From Desulfobacterales bacterium (lineage in GTDB: Bacteria; Desulfobacterota; Desulfobacteria; Desulfobacterales; C00003060), in the NCBI GenBank assembly GCA_013375375.1, contig JABXJX010000006.1:2545-48005 (forward strand): a stretch of DNA of 45,461 nt, written 5' to 3'. Shown piece after piece: positions 43,265-45,461 of the stretch (within the stretch, counting starts at the first letter, position 1; the number at the start of each line of letters is the position of its first letter). The notes below the pieces were generated by a model. The model was not told the DNA's origin. It saw only the letters and a program-made list of their open reading frames with translations, and did not search any database. The position numbers and the translations under genes are program-made.

Positions 43265-45451
43265 TCAGCCGCACCTTGCAAACCCGCAAGAACGACATAC
43301 AAGGCACCCACCCTCGTGTTCCAGCGCGCCGCCGCACTCCGGGCAGGCCCCCATCATGGCAGGCATCTGCGTTGTGTTGATCCGGCTATAATTTTTTATC
43401 ACCTGGGCTATACCGTCCGGGCAGGAAAGAACCATTTTTCCGTTTTGCCAGATAGGTGAAGGGCATCGAATGCCACAGATCTGTTTAAGGATGGCCTCTA
43501 TCTTGACCCCGCTGCGCAGAGCAAGAGATATGAGTCGCCCTGCCGCCTCGATCTGTGAAGAGGCGCACCCGCCTGTTTTTCCCATCTGGGCAAAGACCTC
43601 GCAGACACCATGGTCGTCTTCATTGATGGTTACATAAAGCTTGCCGCAACCGGTATTGATTCGTTCTGTGGCACCCCTGGTCCTAACAGGACGCCCCCTC
43701 GGTACGATCCCTGGACGCTCGGTTTCCCTGGCCTGCTCGGCTTGCTCCCTTCCTATGTTTAACACTTGGCGATCACGGCTTCCATAGCGATAAATCGTTA
43801 CACCCTTGCATCCGGTTTCGTAGGCGAGCCTGTACACTTTTTCTATGTCTTCGGGCATGGCATCATGGGGGAAATTGACCGTCTTGGATACGGCATTGTC
43901 GGTGTATTTTTGAAAAGCCGCTTGGATTCGGATGTGCCACTCGGGTGCAATATCATGAGCGGTAACAAAAAGGCGCCTTATCTTATTGGGGATTCCCTTG
44001 ATATGTTGAATCGACCCGGTTTCAGCGATCTGCTCGGCCAGTTCATCGCTGTAAAAACCGCTTTTCTTCGCCACTTGTTCAAATAGCTGGTGCATCTCAA
44101 ACAAGGACTCTCCATCAAGAACCTTTCGCTCATAAGCGACTGCAAAGATGGGCTCAACACCACTGGAACACCCGGCGATAATGCTGATTGTTCCGGTGGG
44201 GGCTACAGTGGTTACGGTTGCGTTTCTCATATACGGAGTCTTTGGGTCGTCAAAGATGCTTCCCTTATAGGCAGGAAAGCTTCCCCTCTTTTTTGCTAAC
44301 TCGCTTGAAGCCTTCCTTGCCTCGCTCAAGATAAAGGCCATGACCTGTTCGGCCCGCTGAACAGCCTTCTTCGAATCATACGGGACGCCCAGCTTAATTA
44401 GCATATCTGCAAACCCCATGACCCCCAGGCCGACCTTCCTCGTCTTTTTGCTGGCGGCCTCGATCTGGCGCAGCGGGTATTTGTTTATCTCTATCACGTT
44501 ATCAAGAAAGTGAACCGCACTTCGAATGGTCTGTCTGAGTTTCGTTTTGTTCAATTTGCCGTTGGTTATCATCTCAGAGAGATTGATGGATCCGAGATTA
44601 CACGATTCATACGGAAGCAAAGGCTGTTCACCACAAGGATTCGTAGCCTCGATCTCGCCCAGTTGAGGAATGGGATTGGCTCGATTGATGTGGTCTAAAA
44701 AAATTACACCCGGTTCCCCGCTTTGCCAGGCCGCCCGGACGATCTTGTCAAAGATGGTTTTGGCAGAAACCGTCTCTCTTGCTTTACGGTTCCTCGGGTT
44801 GACCAGGTCGTAGTCTTTATCGGCGGCCAGGGCTTTCATGAACGAGGTAGTGAGGGCAACCGAGATATTGAAGTTGTTCAATTTAGTCAGATTGGTTTTA
44901 CTTTGGATGAAGGTCTCGATATCCGGGTGATCCACCCGCAGAATGCCCATGTTGGCCCCCCGCCTGGTGCCTCCCTGCTTTACGGTCTCGGTGGCAACAT
45001 CAAACACGGTCATGAAGGAGATGGGACCGGTCGATATCCGTTGCGTAGATGATACCCAATCATTTTCGGGCCGTACCCGTGAAAATGAAAAACCGGTACC
45101 GCCACCGCTCTTGTGAATCATGGCCGTGTGTTTCAGGGCTTCAAATATGCTGTCGATGGAGTCCTCAACTGGAAGGACAAAACAGGCCGCAAGCTGTCCA
45201 AGCCTACGCCCGGCATTCATCAGGGTTGGGGAGTTGGGCAGAAAAACCAGCTCGGTCAGTAACCTGTAAAACTCCTGTTCGGTCTTCTTGATGTCTGCCT
45301 TGGGATCAAATTCGGCATCGGCCGCTGCAACGCTACGGGCCACCCTCTTAAACAGGTCTTGTGGCTTCTCAGCTGGTCTATGCTTTCGGTCCTTCTTTAG
45401 ATAGCGCCGTTCAAGAACGACCAGTGCATTTGGGGAAAGAGATATAGGCAT
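43265..45451 (-). CDS. nrdJ: Adenosylcobalamin-dependent (class II) ribonucleotide reductase
   Basis: 728 aa. Reduces ribonucleotides to deoxyribonucleotides with adenosylcobalamin as radical source. N-terminal [10 protein letters not shown] and [14 protein letters not shown] with C90; [31 protein letters not shown] with active-site Cys around residue 270; [24 protein letters not shown] domain (about 590-690) and a terminal zinc ribbon CPECGG...CLVCRSCG follow, the usual NrdJ layout. Oxygen-independent, fitting an anaerobe, and it makes B12 essential for DNA synthesis, in line with the 13-kb B12 uptake operon in the same window. ATG 45451 is 10 bp from the window end, so the upstream promoter is not seen. 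Confidence 0.95.
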   Translation of the reverse strand: MPISLSPNALVVLERRYLKKDRKHRPAEKPQDLFKRVARSVAAADAEFDPKADIKKTEQEFYRLLTELVFLPNSPTLMNAGRRLGQLAACFVLPVEDSIDSIFEALKHTAMIHKSGGGTGFSFSRVRPENDWVSSTQRISTGPISFMTVFDVATETVKQGGTRRGANMGILRVDHPDIETFIQSKTNLTKLNNFNISVALTTSFMKALAADKDYDLVNPRNRKARETVSAKTIFDKIVRAAWQSGEPGVIFLDHINRANPIPQLGEIEATNPCGEQPLLPYESCNLGSINLSEMITNGKLNKTKLRQTIRSAVHFLDNVIEINKYPLRQIEAASKKTRKVGLGVMGFADMLIKLGVPYDSKKAVQRAEQVMAFILSEARKASSELAKKRGSFPAYKGSIFDDPKTPYMRNATVTTVAPTGTISIIAGCSSGVEPIFAVAYERKVLDGESLFEMHQLFEQVAKKSGFYSDELAEQIAETGSIQHIKGIPNKIRRLFVTAHDIAPEWHIRIQAAFQKYTDNAVSKTVNFPHDAMPEDIEKVYRLAYETGCKGVTIYRYGSRDRQVLNIGREQAEQARETERPGIVPRGRPVRTRGATERINTGCGKLYVTINEDDHGVCEVFAQMGKTGGCASSQIEAAGRLISLALRSGVKIEAILKQICGIRCPSPIWQNGKMVLSCPDGIAQVIKNYSRINTTQMPAMMGACPECGGALEHEGGCLVCRSCGFARCG

Positions 45452-45461
45452 AATGTATTTT

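Overview
The window looks like the chromosome of an anaerobic deltaproteobacterium (Desulfobacterota-like). This is an inference from gene content: no rRNA is present. The supporting content is a B12-dependent class II ribonucleotide reductase, HemW, the GatCA amidotransferase route, a MutL that carries its own endonuclease motif, a PP-loop/NFACT-R-like fusion, a SPOR protein, and a probable selenoprotein at the left edge. Most of it is ordinary housekeeping DNA with tight operons and no insertion sequence, phage, CRISPR array or rRNA operon.

Layout. 1-1018: a DUF1573 protein (minus strand, cut by the window edge) whose frame crosses one TGA exactly where the family has the first Cys of its CGC motif, then tRNA-Asn with a terminator. 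1170-3739: purD-purE-tsaC. 3833-7958: PP-loop thiouridylase-like gene, nth, tatD, a response-regulator diguanylate cyclase, two tRNA-Ser genes and a small zinc-ribbon gene. 8076-12153: polA, a membrane TPR gene, and a higBA toxin-antitoxin module lying between two 117-bp direct repeats made from the 3' end of the TPR gene.

12179-25732 is the main functional block: a cobalamin riboswitch with its own intrinsic terminator, followed by btuB, an asparagine-synthetase-like gene, a Dph6-like ATP-pyrophosphatase, btuF, btuC, btuD, exbB, exbD, tonB, cobU, cobT, cobS, cobD and cbiB. Together these would pull corrinoids across the outer membrane (BtuB plus ExbB/ExbD/TonB), across the inner membrane (BtuFCD), and finish them to cobalamin (CbiB, CobD, CobU, CobT, CobS). 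The two ATP-pyrophosphatase-type genes between btuB and btuF have no textbook place in this pathway and are the best candidates here for an undescribed function. A likely consumer of the product, class II ribonucleotide reductase (nrdJ), closes the window.

25767-31409 (minus strand): trxA-serA-cyclophilin-like, then lepA-hemW, separated by a 235-bp fold-back repeat. 31652-45451: a small membrane protein, kdsC, eno, the argS-SPOR-gatC-gatA-(60 aa)-mutL run, a Cys-rich YkgJ-like gene with an unknown partner, pcm-yqaA, and nrdJ.

The strongest unusual signals are the in-frame TGA of the DUF1573 gene with a hairpin at selenocysteine-insertion distance, the two orphan ligase-like genes in the B12 operon, the direct-repeat-bounded higBA cassette with a probably leaderless toxin, and a dispersed CCCGACAT-ended repeat family.
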